Below, piece after piece: positions 8,304 through 17,360 of a DNA stretch of 64,000 nucleotides. The notes under the pieces were generated by a model, which saw only the letters and a program-made list of their open reading frames with translations, had not been told where the DNA came from and made no database searches. The position numbers and the translations under genes were made by a program. This stretch comes from JAFDVL01 sp963794955. Lineage in GTDB: Bacteria > Acidobacteriota > Blastocatellia > RBC074. Where the stretch lies: assembly GCA_963794955.1 (NCBI GenBank), contig CAWCGF010000005.1, forward strand, positions 62,001-126,000, given 5' to 3'. The first letter of the stretch is position 1. Each line of letters begins with the position of its first letter.

Positions 8304-8921
8304 ATGGATTGGTCAACTCTCGGCGTAGCGATGGGGTCAGCCTGGCTTTCCGGTATTAATCTGTATGCAACAGTCGCCACCTTAGGGGTGCTGCAAAAAT
8401 TCGGTTTCGTCAAACTGCCCGGCGAATTGGGCGTCTTGAGCAATGGCTGGGTCTTGGGCGTCGCGGGCGTGATGTATGCCGTCGAATTTTTCGCGGACAA
8501 AATCCCTGCCGTAGATTCCGCCTGGGACGCAATTCATACCTTTATCCGCGTGCCTGCCGGAGCGATTTTGGCGGCGACGGCCTTTGCGGATTTTGATCCA
8601 ACAGTGAAAACAATTGCGATGATTGTGGGCGGCGGCGTGGCGCTCGGCTCGCACGGATTGAAAGCAACGACGCGCTTGGCGGCGAATACCAGCCCTGAGC
8701 CATTTTCCAATATTGCGTTGAGCGTGGGCGAAGATGTACTGACGTTTGGCTCGGCGATTTTGATGACGATTTCGCCAGTGGCGATTTTGGTTATCGTTGT
8801 GCTTTTTCTCATTCTGTTGATTTGGTTGCTGCCGAAAATCTATCGCACACTGCGCTGGCTGATGCGTAAGCTGCGAAGTTTGTTTGGCGCTGCCCCGCAA
8901 GGAAATGTAGTCGAAAGTTAG
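8304..8921 (+). CDS. DUF4126 family membrane protein
   Basis: Integral membrane protein of 205 residues of unknown function. The N-terminal part WLSGINLYATVATLGVLQKFG and the segment GVMYAVEFFADKIPAVDSAWDAIHTFIRVPAGAIL are characteristic of DUF4126. Several Gly/Ala-rich helices follow, with a long C-terminal helix near residues 155-178 and a basic tail. A GGAGG site precedes the ATG. It lies in a tight group: small membrane protein, DUF4126, then the secreted protein 3 bp downstream. No substrate can be assigned. Confidence 0.85.
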   Translation: MDWSTLGVAMGSAWLSGINLYATVATLGVLQKFGFVKLPGELGVLSNGWVLGVAGVMYAVEFFADKIPAVDSAWDAIHTFIRVPAGAILAATAFADFDPTVKTIAMIVGGGVALGSHGLKATTRLAANTSPEPFSNIALSVGEDVLTFGSAILMTISPVAILVIVVLFLILLIWLLPKIYRTLRWLMRKLRSLFGAAPQGNVVES

Positions 8922-8924
8922 CTT

Positions 8925-9446
8925 ATGATGGTTCGTAAATCTTTTTTGATAGTCTTGGTATTAGTTGGTTTGACGTTGCCTCTGTTTGCGCAAGCAGATG
9001 CTAAAGGTGCGGTTAATTCTTTCTTCTCGCTGCTCAAAACACAAAAATACGCCGCGCTCTATGATTATTTGCCGAGTGATATGCAGCAGAAGGTTTCGCG
9101 GGAACAATTAACCAGTAGTCTCAAACGTCTCAGCAGCTTTATTACGATTGAGAAAATGGACATTGGACGCGTGCAGCAAAAAGGCGATTTTGCGGTGGTG
9201 GATACGACGATCTTTGGCAAGCTGGTGCGCCCGACGAGTAAAGACGAGAAAGCCAAGCCGCAGGAAGGCAAGGTTTCTGTCCAGCAATATCTCTTCAAAG
9301 AAAAGGGTCATTGGAAAGTGGCAACATCAGATAGCACTACGCGCAATTACTTCCTCAAAAATCATCCTGAATTCAAGCAGGGATTTCAGTTCACGCAACC
9401 GCGCTTTTTTATCAAACAAGATGGTCAATGGAAAGCGATGAATTGA
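8925..9446 (+). CDS. Secreted hypothetical protein
   Basis: A 173-residue exported protein. The start MMVRKSFLIVLVLVGLTLPL, ending LFAQ, is a signal peptide; the second ATG at 8928 is an equally possible start. The mature part begins AKGAVNSFFSLLKTQKYAAL, a pattern seen in small NTF2-like or DUF3887-like secreted proteins, then beta-rich stretches such as GDFAVVDTTIFGKLV and GHWKVATSD, and ends with FFIKQDGQWKAMN. The NTF2-like fold is only a suggestion from this pattern. It follows the DUF4126 gene by 3 bp and is probably translated from the same mRNA. Confidence 0.7.
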   Translation: MMVRKSFLIVLVLVGLTLPLFAQADAKGAVNSFFSLLKTQKYAALYDYLPSDMQQKVSREQLTSSLKRLSSFITIEKMDIGRVQQKGDFAVVDTTIFGKLVRPTSKDEKAKPQEGKVSVQQYLFKEKGHWKVATSDSTTRNYFLKNHPEFKQGFQFTQPRFFIKQDGQWKAMN

Positions 9447-9523
9447 AGTTAGGCACCTGTGAATCAAAGGATGAACACTACAATCAGCAGCTAGAAGTGG
9501 GCTGAAAGTAGTAGATAACCTTA

Positions 9524-9817
9524 ATGCAAGAAAAGCAAAATGACGATCATTCGCTGTCAGTTGTATGGGTCTTCAATGGGGACAAGCATCCCTTCCCAAG
9601 TGGTGTTTTTACCGACCAAACATTGGCAGAAGAATGGATCAAAACGAACAAACTGACCGGTACTTTAACAGCTTACCCACTCAATCAAGGGGTGTATGAA
9701 TGGGCGGTCGAAAGAGGATATTTCAAAGCGAAACGGGAAGATCAGACGACACCTTCATTCATAGGCAATTTTAGTTCTGCCAGCCAACCTCACGAACACT
9801 ATGAAGATGGCGATTAA
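9524..9817 (+). CDS. Small DUF7710-like hypothetical protein
   Basis: A 97-residue soluble protein with the core VVWVFNGDKHPFPSGVFTDQ, AEEWIKTNKLTGTLTAYPL and GVYEWAVERGYF. This resembles the short DUF7710-type proteins scattered across bacteria; their role is unknown. The tail SFIGNFSSASQPHEHYEDGD is acidic and probably disordered. No strong Shine-Dalgarno is visible. It is convergent with the DUF1501 gene, with no clear terminator in the 67-bp gap. Confidence 0.65.
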   Translation: MQEKQNDDHSLSVVWVFNGDKHPFPSGVFTDQTLAEEWIKTNKLTGTLTAYPLNQGVYEWAVERGYFKAKREDQTTPSFIGNFSSASQPHEHYEDGD

Positions 9818-9884
9818 CAAACCCAGTAAAAGACTTCTGTTGCTTTGAAATATTGCCTAACTTGGCGTTGGCTTGCCGCTCAAA

Positions 9885-11322
9885 TCAAACCAATTCTCGT
9901 ATCAATTCGCCATCCGTTATCGTTGGGCGTTCCATTCGACCATTGTGCAGATAAAGCGTTTGCAGATGATTCAGCCCCATCAAATGCAAAATCGTGGCGT
10001 GAATATCGTGGACGTGCGCGCGCTTCTCAATCGCCTTCAAGCCAATTTCATCTGTCGCGCCCACAATCTGTCCGCCCTTGATGCCTGCGCCCGCCATCCA
10101 CATCGTAAAGCCCCACGGATTGTGATCACGACCATCGCCTTTTTCAGCAAACGGCGTGCGTCCGAATTCGCCACCCCAGACGACTAAAGTTGATTCCAGC
10201 AAGCCGTGCGCTTTCAGATCGGCCAGCAATCCGGCAATGGGTTTGTCTACGCTCATGCACATTTTGGTGTGATTGGCTTCGAGGCCGGAATGCGCATCCC
10301 ACGCGCTGCCGCTGCCGGAATATAACTGAATGAAGCGTACATTGCGTTCCACCAAACGTCGCGCGACCAGGCACATCGTCCCGTATTTTTGCGTCGCCGG
10401 ATTGTCCATGCCATAAAGCTTTTTCGTCGCTTCGGATTCTTTGGTCAGATCAACGGCTTCCGGTGCAGAAGCTTGCATCCGATACGCCAACTCATACGAA
10501 TTCAGCCGCGCCAGTAATTCTGTGTCTTCTTGTCGCGTTGCGGAAAAGCGATGATTGAGTTGCGCCAGCAAATCCAGTTTGTTGCGCTGTTGCTGTTCGC
10601 TGACGGTTTCTGGCGGCTTCAGATAAAAGATCGGCGAGCCATCAGTGCGAAATTGCGTTCCCTGATAAATTGCCGGAAGAAAGCCTGCGCTCCAATTCTT
10701 CGTGCCGCCCAAGACTTCCGCGCCATCGGCCATCACGACAAAGCTCGGCAAGTTCTGATTGGCGCTGCCCAATCCATACATCGACCACGCGCCGAGCGAA
10801 GGCCGACCAGCCAAGAATCGAACCCGTATTCATCTGGCAAACAGAACCGACGTGATTCAAGCCATCGGCCCAGCACGAACGAATGATCGCCAAATCGTCT
10901 ACGTGCTGCGCGACGTTCGTGAACCAATCGGAAACCGGGATACCGCTTTGCCCATAATTCTTGAAAGTGCGCTGGCTGGGGATGATGTTATTGGACGCTG
11001 TGCCCATCGCGGTAATCGGACGACCAAACGATTCGGGCATCGGCTTGCCGGCGAGTTCCAGTAGTTTGGGTTTCGGGTCAAACGAATCCAGATGGCTAGG
11101 GCCGCCTTCCATAAACAGGAAGATGACGGATTTGGCTTTGGCCGCGTAATGCGGTTTCTTCGGCGCGAGCGGATCAGGCGCTTTGTCATCTGAAGTCGCA
11201 GCAGAAACACTTTCGCCCAAGAGCGAAGACAATGCTAAAGCACCGAGACCACCGCTGGCCTGCATGAGAAAATTGCGGCGTTGAAGTAACGCTTTTTCTT
11301 GTGGTGAAAATAAATCTTTCAT
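9885..11322 (-). CDS. DUF1501 (sulfatase-fold) exported protein, with +1 frameshift
   Basis: Member of the DUF1501 family, alkaline-phosphatase/sulfatase-like proteins exported by Tat and usually encoded beside PSD1 proteins. The N-terminal frame begins MKDLFSPQEKALLQRRNFLM with a twin-arginine signal and continues FLFMEGGPSHLDSFDPKP to NTGSILG near 10815. There the frame changes and the protein resumes GRPSLGAWSMYGLG through VVWGGEFGRTPFAEK and the end DGELIRELV. One extra base at about 10807-10813 explains the break. Joined length is about 478 residues, normal for the family. Last gene of a three-gene minus-strand operon with PSD1. Function unproven; a role in polysaccharide or sulfated-substrate use is commonly suggested. 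Confidence 0.85.
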
Positions 11323-11346
11323 AACAACTCGTTCGATTGTTTTGAG

Positions 11347-11817
11347 TCATCGGTGACGCCAGTAAATTGTTCCGTCATTTTTTCGTTCGACATAATACTT
11401 AAACTTGGCCCGCGCTTTACGAAAGGGGAAATAACTGGGCCGATATAAAATCTCAATATCAATGTCGGCTCGCTGTATCGGTTCTTTCAGCCATTGTAAG
11501 AAGTAAGCGATATCAACGGTAACAGACTGGTTGGCATTCACTCGCTTAACCTCTTGTGTCAGAAGGCTATCACTACCATAAAAGTTTTGTGCCAGATCAA
11601 CAACATTGGCCAAGTCCATCCAGATTCCAATATCAATCGCATCAAAGTAACCGTTGTTAATAAGAACAAACGGTTGGGAAAATCTATTTTGAGAATCCTT
11701 TGGCGATGCAGGAACAATCACGACGGCGGAGTTGAAATACACAAGCACTTCAAACGTAACAACCAATAGAGCAATTGCAGATAATATTTTTAGCCCTAAT
11801 ATTATTCTCTGTTTCAT
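11347..11817 (-). CDS. Single-pass membrane protein of unknown function
   Basis: A 156-residue protein starting MKQRIILGLKILSAIALLVV, one N-terminal membrane helix, followed by an exported domain: NGYFDAIDIGIWMDLANVV, VNANQSVTVDIAYFLQWLK, DIDIEILYRPSYFPFRKARA, and YYVERKNDGTIYWRHR at the end. The ATG at 11817 was chosen because longer frames run into the coding end of the PSD1 gene. No known family is recognised. It sits between PSD1 (62 bp upstream) and DUF1501 (24 bp downstream), an insertion into the usual PSD1-DUF1501 pair, so it may be accessory to that system or a recent arrival. Confidence 0.6.
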   Translation of the reverse strand: MKQRIILGLKILSAIALLVVTFEVLVYFNSAVVIVPASPKDSQNRFSQPFVLINNGYFDAIDIGIWMDLANVVDLAQNFYGSDSLLTQEVKRVNANQSVTVDIAYFLQWLKEPIQRADIDIEILYRPSYFPFRKARAKFKYYVERKNDGTIYWRHR

Positions 11818-11878
11818 CCACAGTATTATTGATGCTCTGGTTCGACCAAAGAAACTTTCCTGTTTCCTGAGGTTTTCA

Positions 11879-14137
11879 TCAGTTGACGTACACAAACTCA
11901 TTCGAGTTGAAAAGCACGTGACAAAAATCCACGAGCGCTGCCGCTTCTGCCGGATCAATGCCCGCAGGCAATTTGGCAGGCACAGCAATAGGCGCTTGGG
12001 CCGCGAGTTTGTCACGCATCAAGGCCGCTTGCTTTTTCAAAAAGTCAGAGGCTAAGGCCAATTCACTCGCTTCGGGCTGACGCGAAAACGCCAACTTATA
12101 CGCATTCACAATCCACGCCGAGCAATCGGGTTTTGACTTTGCAATGACGCGGCTGGCAAAGGCTTCGGCAGCGCGCAACACGGCTTTGTCATTCAGCAAA
12201 TTCAAGGCCTGTGGCGCGGTCGTAGTGTTTGTGCGCCGTCCGCAACTTTCGTGCGTGTCGGGCAAGTCAAAAGCCTGGAACATCGGGTAGCGCGAATTGC
12301 GGCGAATGAAGACATAAATGCTGCGCCGATTTTTCGCATCTTCGTCTTCCTTCTTTTTCCAGCCGCCCCGAATGTCCATGCCGTCAGGAATATCAGGGAA
12401 CACGCTGGGGCCGCCCATTTGCGGATTCAGTTTCCCGCTGATAGCCAGAATCGCATCGCGGATTTCTTCTCCGCTCAGACGTTGGCGTTGGAAGTGCCAT
12501 TGCAGGCGATTGTCCGGGTCTTTCGCCGCCGCATCGGTATTGTATTCAGACGCCTGCTGATACGTGCTGGAAAGCATAATCAGGCGGTGCATCGCCTTGA
12601 TGCTCCATTTTTGCTCGACGAATTTCGTGGCGAGGTAATCCAGTAAGGGGCGATTGGTTTCCAGATCGCGCATCATTCCGAAATCATTCGGCGTGCCGAT
12701 AATGCCGCGCCCGAAATGATAATGCCAAATCCGATTGGCCATCACGCGCGCGACCAGCGGATTTTTCGGATCAATTAGCCAGTTCGCTAAAGCCGTTCGG
12801 CGTCCGGTCGAGTTGGCTTTGGCGGGTGCAACGATCGTTGCTGGTTCTGAGTTGATGATGGTCAGAAAACCTGGTGGCACCTCTTCACCAAAATTGTCAT
12901 AGCCACCGCTAATCATCACGTGATGTGCAGGAGCATCGCGCCCGACATCCGCGATGCCGGAGCCGATGGGCAAAGGCGCAGGCTTAATTGCATCAAATGT
13001 CGCCAGCCTGGCTTTCAAGTCGTCATATTGTTTCTTGGTATCACCTTTGAGCTTGGCGCGAATGCCGTTGCCGTCTTCGTCTACGCCGTAATACAACTGC
13101 CATTGCGCTTTGTGATACATCAGCCATTGCATCATGTCGCGCTTTTCGGGCGGCGTGGTGATGGCTTGTTGGATGTCTACCGGGTATTTCTCAAAGCTGT
13201 CGTCGTAGAGCGCCTTGACAACAGGTGCTTCCAGTTTGGCAAGCTGATCACGCAGGTCTTTCGTCTGTTCCTGCCACAGGCTGAGTTTCTTTTGATGGGC
13301 CACCTGCGCTGCCGCCGGGACCAAAACGTAGTCGTCCTTCGCTCTCACGCCCGCAAAGAAGGCTTGCAGCTTGTAATAATCCTTGTGCAAAACAGGATCG
13401 TATTTGTGATCGTGGCAACGCGCACAAGCGTACGTCGTGCCGAGAAAAACCGAGCCGACAGTATCCGTGATGTCGTTGAGAATTTCCTGTCGCCGCTGCC
13501 GCAAGTTGCGAGCGTTGTATTCATCAGGGTAATGACGATTGAATCCCGTAGCCACCAGTGCATCAGGATCGTCCGGCCACAATTCATCGCCCGCGATTTG
13601 TTCCTGAATGAAGCGATTGTAGGGCTTGTCGGCATTGAAGGATTTGATGACGTAATCCCGATAGCGCCAGATATGTGGGCGCGTGTCGTCTGCTTTGAAG
13701 CCATCGCTTTCGGCATAGCGCGCCAGATCGAGCCAGTGCCGCGCCCATTTTTCGCCGTACTGTGGGCTGGCGAGCAAACGGTCTACGACTTTCGCAAACG
13801 CATTTGTGGATTTGTCCGCGAGGAAGGCTTCTGTCTCTTCCGGCGTTGGCGGCAAGCCCGTTAAATCGAACGTCGCGCGGCGCAGCAGCGTAATTTTGTC
13901 GGCAGCCTTTGCGGGTGCAAGTTTTTCTTTTTCAAGCGCGCTGAGGATAAACGCGTCCACGTCATTTTTGGCCCAGGCTTTATTGGTGACTTCGGGCACG
14001 GCAGGCTTGACGACTGCCTTATATGCCCAATGTTTCAAATGTGAAGCCTTGAATTGTGGCTGATCTGCTACGGCCCAAACTACGCCAAACAGCAGGAAAA
14101 ACACCGCACCAAATTTCAGGTGACGACTGCGGAACAT
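11879..14137 (-). CDS. PSD1-type DUF1549/DUF1553 cytochrome-like protein
   Basis: Large exported protein of the Planctomycete/Acidobacteria DUF1549-DUF1553 family. The ATG at 14137 has GGAGGGA upstream; the 752-residue product starts MFRSRHLKFGAVFFLLFGVV, a signal peptide ending VWAVA. DUF1549 follows (AFILSALEKEKLAP, LLRRATFDLTGLPPT, YGEKWARHWLDLARYAESDG) with a CARCHDHKYDP motif, a CxxCH heme-binding pattern. DUF1553 forms the C-terminal half (LANWLIDPKNPLVARVMANR, WHYHFGRGIIGTPNDFG, FDLPDTHESCGRRT, TTAPQALNLLND). First gene of the operon with DUF1501. The biochemical role is not established; the pair is thought to serve carbohydrate breakdown. Confidence 0.9.
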   Translation of the reverse strand: MFRSRHLKFGAVFFLLFGVVWAVADQPQFKASHLKHWAYKAVVKPAVPEVTNKAWAKNDVDAFILSALEKEKLAPAKAADKITLLRRATFDLTGLPPTPEETEAFLADKSTNAFAKVVDRLLASPQYGEKWARHWLDLARYAESDGFKADDTRPHIWRYRDYVIKSFNADKPYNRFIQEQIAGDELWPDDPDALVATGFNRHYPDEYNARNLRQRRQEILNDITDTVGSVFLGTTYACARCHDHKYDPVLHKDYYKLQAFFAGVRAKDDYVLVPAAAQVAHQKKLSLWQEQTKDLRDQLAKLEAPVVKALYDDSFEKYPVDIQQAITTPPEKRDMMQWLMYHKAQWQLYYGVDEDGNGIRAKLKGDTKKQYDDLKARLATFDAIKPAPLPIGSGIADVGRDAPAHHVMISGGYDNFGEEVPPGFLTIINSEPATIVAPAKANSTGRRTALANWLIDPKNPLVARVMANRIWHYHFGRGIIGTPNDFGMMRDLETNRPLLDYLATKFVEQKWSIKAMHRLIMLSSTYQQASEYNTDAAAKDPDNRLQWHFQRQRLSGEEIRDAILAISGKLNPQMGGPSVFPDIPDGMDIRGGWKKKEDEDAKNRRSIYVFIRRNSRYPMFQAFDLPDTHESCGRRTNTTTAPQALNLLNDKAVLRAAEAFASRVIAKSKPDCSAWIVNAYKLAFSRQPEASELALASDFLKKQAALMRDKLAAQAPIAVPAKLPAGIDPAEAAALVDFCHVLFNSNEFVYVN

Positions 14138-14267
14138 GTGAGTCCCTCCGATTTTGAAAACGTCCAACGGGTTACAAAATCGCAAGCAGAATGCTTGCAG
14201 AAAAACGAAAGACCGTTATTCTATGCCCACTTCCACCGATTGCAAAGAGCAAACAAAAGGAAATGTG

Positions 14268-15341
14268 ATGAAAAACTTACTTACAATTTTAGTGCTGCTG
14301 GGATGCACCGCAACAAGCCAGGCGCAAATCATAACTTTCGCCGGAACCGGACAAGTAGGATATACAGGCGATGGAGGCGCGGCAACCCAGGCTAAGCTGG
14401 ACAATCCCTTCGGCGTCGTGCGTGGGCCGGATGGTGCGTTGTATTTCTGCGACACAAACAATCACGTCATTCGCAAAATCGCGCCGAAGGGGACAATCAC
14501 AACTGTTGCTGGTTCCGGGAAAAAAGGCTATGCAGGCGACGGCGGACTGGCGACAAAAGCGGAACTCAATGAACCCTATGAAGTGCGCTTCGACAAGCGG
14601 GGGAATCTCTACGTTGTCGAACGCATGAATCACATTGTGCGGCGCGTGGACGCCAAAACGAAAATCATCACAACGATTGCGGGCACGGGCAAACCGGGCT
14701 TTTCCGGCGATGGCGAGCTGGCGACAAAAGCGATGATGAATCAGCCGCATAGCATTCAGTTTGATCGCGCAGGCAATTTGTATATCTGCGACATTCTCAA
14801 TCACCGTATCCGCAAAATTGAGGCGAAGACAAATCTCATCACCAGCTTTGCAGGCACCGGCGAAAAAGCTCCGACGCCTGAGGGCGCAAAGATTTCAGGG
14901 ACGCCGCTGAATGGCCCACGCGCCATAGATTTTGATCGAGATGGGAATATGTGGCTGGCACTCAGGGAAGGCAATGCCGTCTATAAACTCGACCTGAAAG
15001 CAGGCACGATTCATCACATCGCAGGAACCGGCAAATCAGGCTTCACGGGCAATGGCGGCCCAGCGAAAACGGCCACGCTGTCTGGCCCTAAAGGCTTAAG
15101 TATCGGGCCGGATGGCAATGTTTACTTAGCCGATACCGAAAGCCATTCCATTCGCATGATTGACGTGCGCCAACAAACGTTGGAACTGATCGCAGGCACC
15201 GGGCAAAAAGGCGATGGCCCGGATGGCGACCCACTCGCCTGCAAAATGGCACGACCACACGGCGTCTTTGTGGATCGCGATGGAAAGATTTATGTGGGGG
15301 ACAGCGAAACGCATCGCGTGCGCGTCATCGCTCGAAAATGA
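14268..15341 (+). CDS. Secreted NHL-repeat beta-propeller protein
   Basis: A 357-residue exported propeller. ATG 14268 follows AAGGAAA; MKNLLTILVLLGCTATSQAQ is a signal peptide. About six repeats follow, each with the pattern AGTGxxGxxGDGGxAxxA, then LxxPxGVxxDxxGNLYxxD and NHxIRKI, for example GTGQVGYTGDGGAATQAKL and GSGKKGYAGDGGLATKAEL. One blade is degenerate (GTGEKAPTPEGAKISG). Such propellers usually bind proteins or carbohydrate rather than catalyse. It diverges from the PSD1 operon, with 130 bp between the starts. Confidence 0.9.
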   Translation: MKNLLTILVLLGCTATSQAQIITFAGTGQVGYTGDGGAATQAKLDNPFGVVRGPDGALYFCDTNNHVIRKIAPKGTITTVAGSGKKGYAGDGGLATKAELNEPYEVRFDKRGNLYVVERMNHIVRRVDAKTKIITTIAGTGKPGFSGDGELATKAMMNQPHSIQFDRAGNLYICDILNHRIRKIEAKTNLITSFAGTGEKAPTPEGAKISGTPLNGPRAIDFDRDGNMWLALREGNAVYKLDLKAGTIHHIAGTGKSGFTGNGGPAKTATLSGPKGLSIGPDGNVYLADTESHSIRMIDVRQQTLELIAGTGQKGDGPDGDPLACKMARPHGVFVDRDGKIYVGDSETHRVRVIARK

Positions 15342-15398
15342 GTTCTCGGCTACCAGGCCACACAAAATTACAGAAAGAAGAGACCAGGATGAAAAGGG

Positions 15399-16367
15399 TT
15401 AAGGAATCAGCAAAACCTTCCCGGTAGTCTTGCGGCCTTCCAGTTGCCGATGTGCTTCGGCGGCGTCAGCGAGGGGAAAGGTCTGTTCAATGCGCAGATT
15501 CAATTTCCCTGCACTGATCCAGTTAAAGACATCGCCGGCACGCCAAAGCAATTCCTCGCGCGTCGCAGCGTAATGCGCCAAGCTCGGGCGCGTCAGAAAG
15601 AGCGAGCCTTTTTGCGCCAGCAATCCCGGATCGAACGCGGGCACAGAGCCAGAAGATTGTCCGAACAAGGCCAGCATCCCGCGTGGGGCCAGACAATTCA
15701 GGCTGGGCATAAACGTGTCTTTCCCAACTGAGTCATAAACCACCGACACACCTTTGCCGTCCGTCAGGCGGCGCGTTTCAGCTTCAAAATCCTGCTCGGT
15801 GTAAAGGATGAGTTCATCGGCTCCGGCGGCGCGCGCCAAGTCGGCTTTGGCAGCAGTCGAAACCGTGCCAATGGCGCGCGCCCCAATGTTTTTGACCATT
15901 TGAATCAACAGCAATCCAACGCCGCCCGCTGCCGCATGAATCAGGGCGGTTTCGCCTGCCTGCAGCGGATAAACCGACGTGACCAGATAATGCGCCGTCA
16001 TCCCTTGCAGCATTGCTGCTGCCGCCTGTTCATCGCTCACGCTTGTCGGGACATTGACCAATTTCCATGCGGGGACAACCGCATATTCGGCATACGCGCC
16101 TGGATTCATTGCATAGGCTACACGGTCGCCAACGGCAACTTCTGTGACGCCTGCGCCGCAGGCTTCGACGGTACCTGCCGCTTCCATGCCGGGAATGAAC
16201 GGACGCGGCATCGGATAGAGTCCGGTGCGATGGTAGACATCAATAAAATTCAACCCACTAGCGGCAAGTTTGACTAAAACTTCCCCCGCTTTTGGCGTAG
16301 GCTTTTCCGCTTCACGGTAGGCCAACACTTCCGGCCCGCCGCAGTTTTCGACAACAATGGCTTTCAT
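15399..16367 (-). CDS. Quinone oxidoreductase (MDR family)
   Basis: Zinc-independent medium-chain dehydrogenase/reductase of the NADPH:quinone reductase type. The 322-residue product starts MKAIVVENCGGPEVL at ATG 16367, with GAGGAGG directly upstream. Family segments are present: ASGLNFIDVYHRTGLYP, PGMEAAGTVEACGAGV, GMTAHYLVTSVYPL, the nucleotide-binding HAAAGGVGLLLIQ, VVYDSVGKDTF and KTTGKVLLIP at the end. Cytoplasmic. It probably reduces quinones or reactive carbonyls. Single gene, convergent with the NHL gene; no local regulator. Confidence 0.9.
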   Translation of the reverse strand: MKAIVVENCGGPEVLAYREAEKPTPKAGEVLVKLAASGLNFIDVYHRTGLYPMPRPFIPGMEAAGTVEACGAGVTEVAVGDRVAYAMNPGAYAEYAVVPAWKLVNVPTSVSDEQAAAAMLQGMTAHYLVTSVYPLQAGETALIHAAAGGVGLLLIQMVKNIGARAIGTVSTAAKADLARAAGADELILYTEQDFEAETRRLTDGKGVSVVYDSVGKDTFMPSLNCLAPRGMLALFGQSSGSVPAFDPGLLAQKGSLFLTRPSLAHYAATREELLWRAGDVFNWISAGKLNLRIEQTFPLADAAEAHRQLEGRKTTGKVLLIP

Positions 16368-16594
16368 AGTCCTCCTCAAAATAAATCAGATCACTTGTCA
16401 GAAAATTTACGGACGAAGACATATCAACCCAGCCGCAGAATTACAAGCGCAACTACCTGATTTTGCCTCTGCCGAAAAATATGGCGGCGAAGGGGCGCTG
16501 CGCTTCTCGTGTTCTGTCCCTTGACCTCTGCCGCCGCTCGTTCAACTATACTCAGGTTGCACAGCAGCTTTTATTACATAGTAGCGATAACACG

Positions 16595-17269
16595 ATGAAC
16601 ACTCGCACAGCCTTACTCCTCGGTGCCAGCGGCTTAATCGGCGGTCATTCTCTTGCTTTGCTTTTGCAGGATGACGTCTACGACGAGGTCATTGCTCTGG
16701 TGCGCAAACCACTCTCGCAAATACACCCAAAGCTGACGCAACACATCGTCAATTTTGCTCGCTTACCCGAACACGCTGCCTGGCTCACCGCCGAAGATGT
16801 ATTTTGCTGCCTCGGCACCACGATCAAAAAAGCAGGCTCGCAGGAAGCTTTCCGCAAAGTGGATTTCACCTACGCCTACCAGGCTGCCCAGCTTGCAGTA
16901 GCCAACGGGGCCAAGCAATTCCTGTTGGTTTCCTCGCTCGGTGCTGATGCCAACTCGTCCGTCTTTTATAGCCGTGTCAAAGGTGAGCTTGAGATAGCAG
17001 TTTCGGCCTTGCCCTTTACCGCTGTGAGCATTTTTCAACCTTCATTGTTGCTAGGCAACCGCGCTGAATTCCGCTTGGGCGAACGCCTCGCCGAGCCAGT
17101 CGCCAAAGCATTATCGTTTCTCCTGGTCGGCCCATTCAGAAAATATCGTCCCATCAAAGCAAGCACAGTGGCCGCCGCGATGATCCAAGTTGCGAAATCG
17201 CAGCCGCAGGGCGTGCAAGTGTTTGAGTCAGATAAGATTCAGGAAATTGGAGCGAAGAAATATTCTTAA
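16595..17269 (+). CDS. NAD(P)-binding Rossmann-fold oxidoreductase
   Basis: Atypical short-chain dehydrogenase of 224 residues, start MNTRTALLLGASGLIGGHSL at ATG 16595. The GASGLIG motif binds NAD(P). Further on, DVFCCLGTTIKKAGSQEAFRKVD and FLLVSSLGADANSSVFYSRVKGELE (with the YxxxK pair) resemble the HTATIP2/YwnB-type NAD-binding group, and FTAVSIFQPSLLLGNR follows. Substrate unknown. Longer frames to 16463 lack any homology signal. No strong Shine-Dalgarno. Convergent with the FecR gene. Confidence 0.82.
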   Translation: MNTRTALLLGASGLIGGHSLALLLQDDVYDEVIALVRKPLSQIHPKLTQHIVNFARLPEHAAWLTAEDVFCCLGTTIKKAGSQEAFRKVDFTYAYQAAQLAVANGAKQFLLVSSLGADANSSVFYSRVKGELEIAVSALPFTAVSIFQPSLLLGNRAEFRLGERLAEPVAKALSFLLVGPFRKYRPIKASTVAAAMIQVAKSQPQGVQVFESDKIQEIGAKKYS

Positions 17270-17360
17270 TGGCTGCTTGCTAAGCTGGAAAAAGCGGGCA
17301 GGGGAACCACGCCATTTCCAGCCTACATTCGTCTACGACGAGCAAGAATCTCAAGAGCGA

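Noticed and set aside
10795..10830. tRNA T-loop-like GGTTCGATTC on the minus strand
   Set aside because: It lies inside the DUF1501 coding sequence, and no acceptor or anticodon stem fits around it.
12920..13864. 314-codon plus-strand frame opposite the PSD1 gene
   Set aside because: Antisense shadow. The PSD1 product on the other strand has clear domains throughout.
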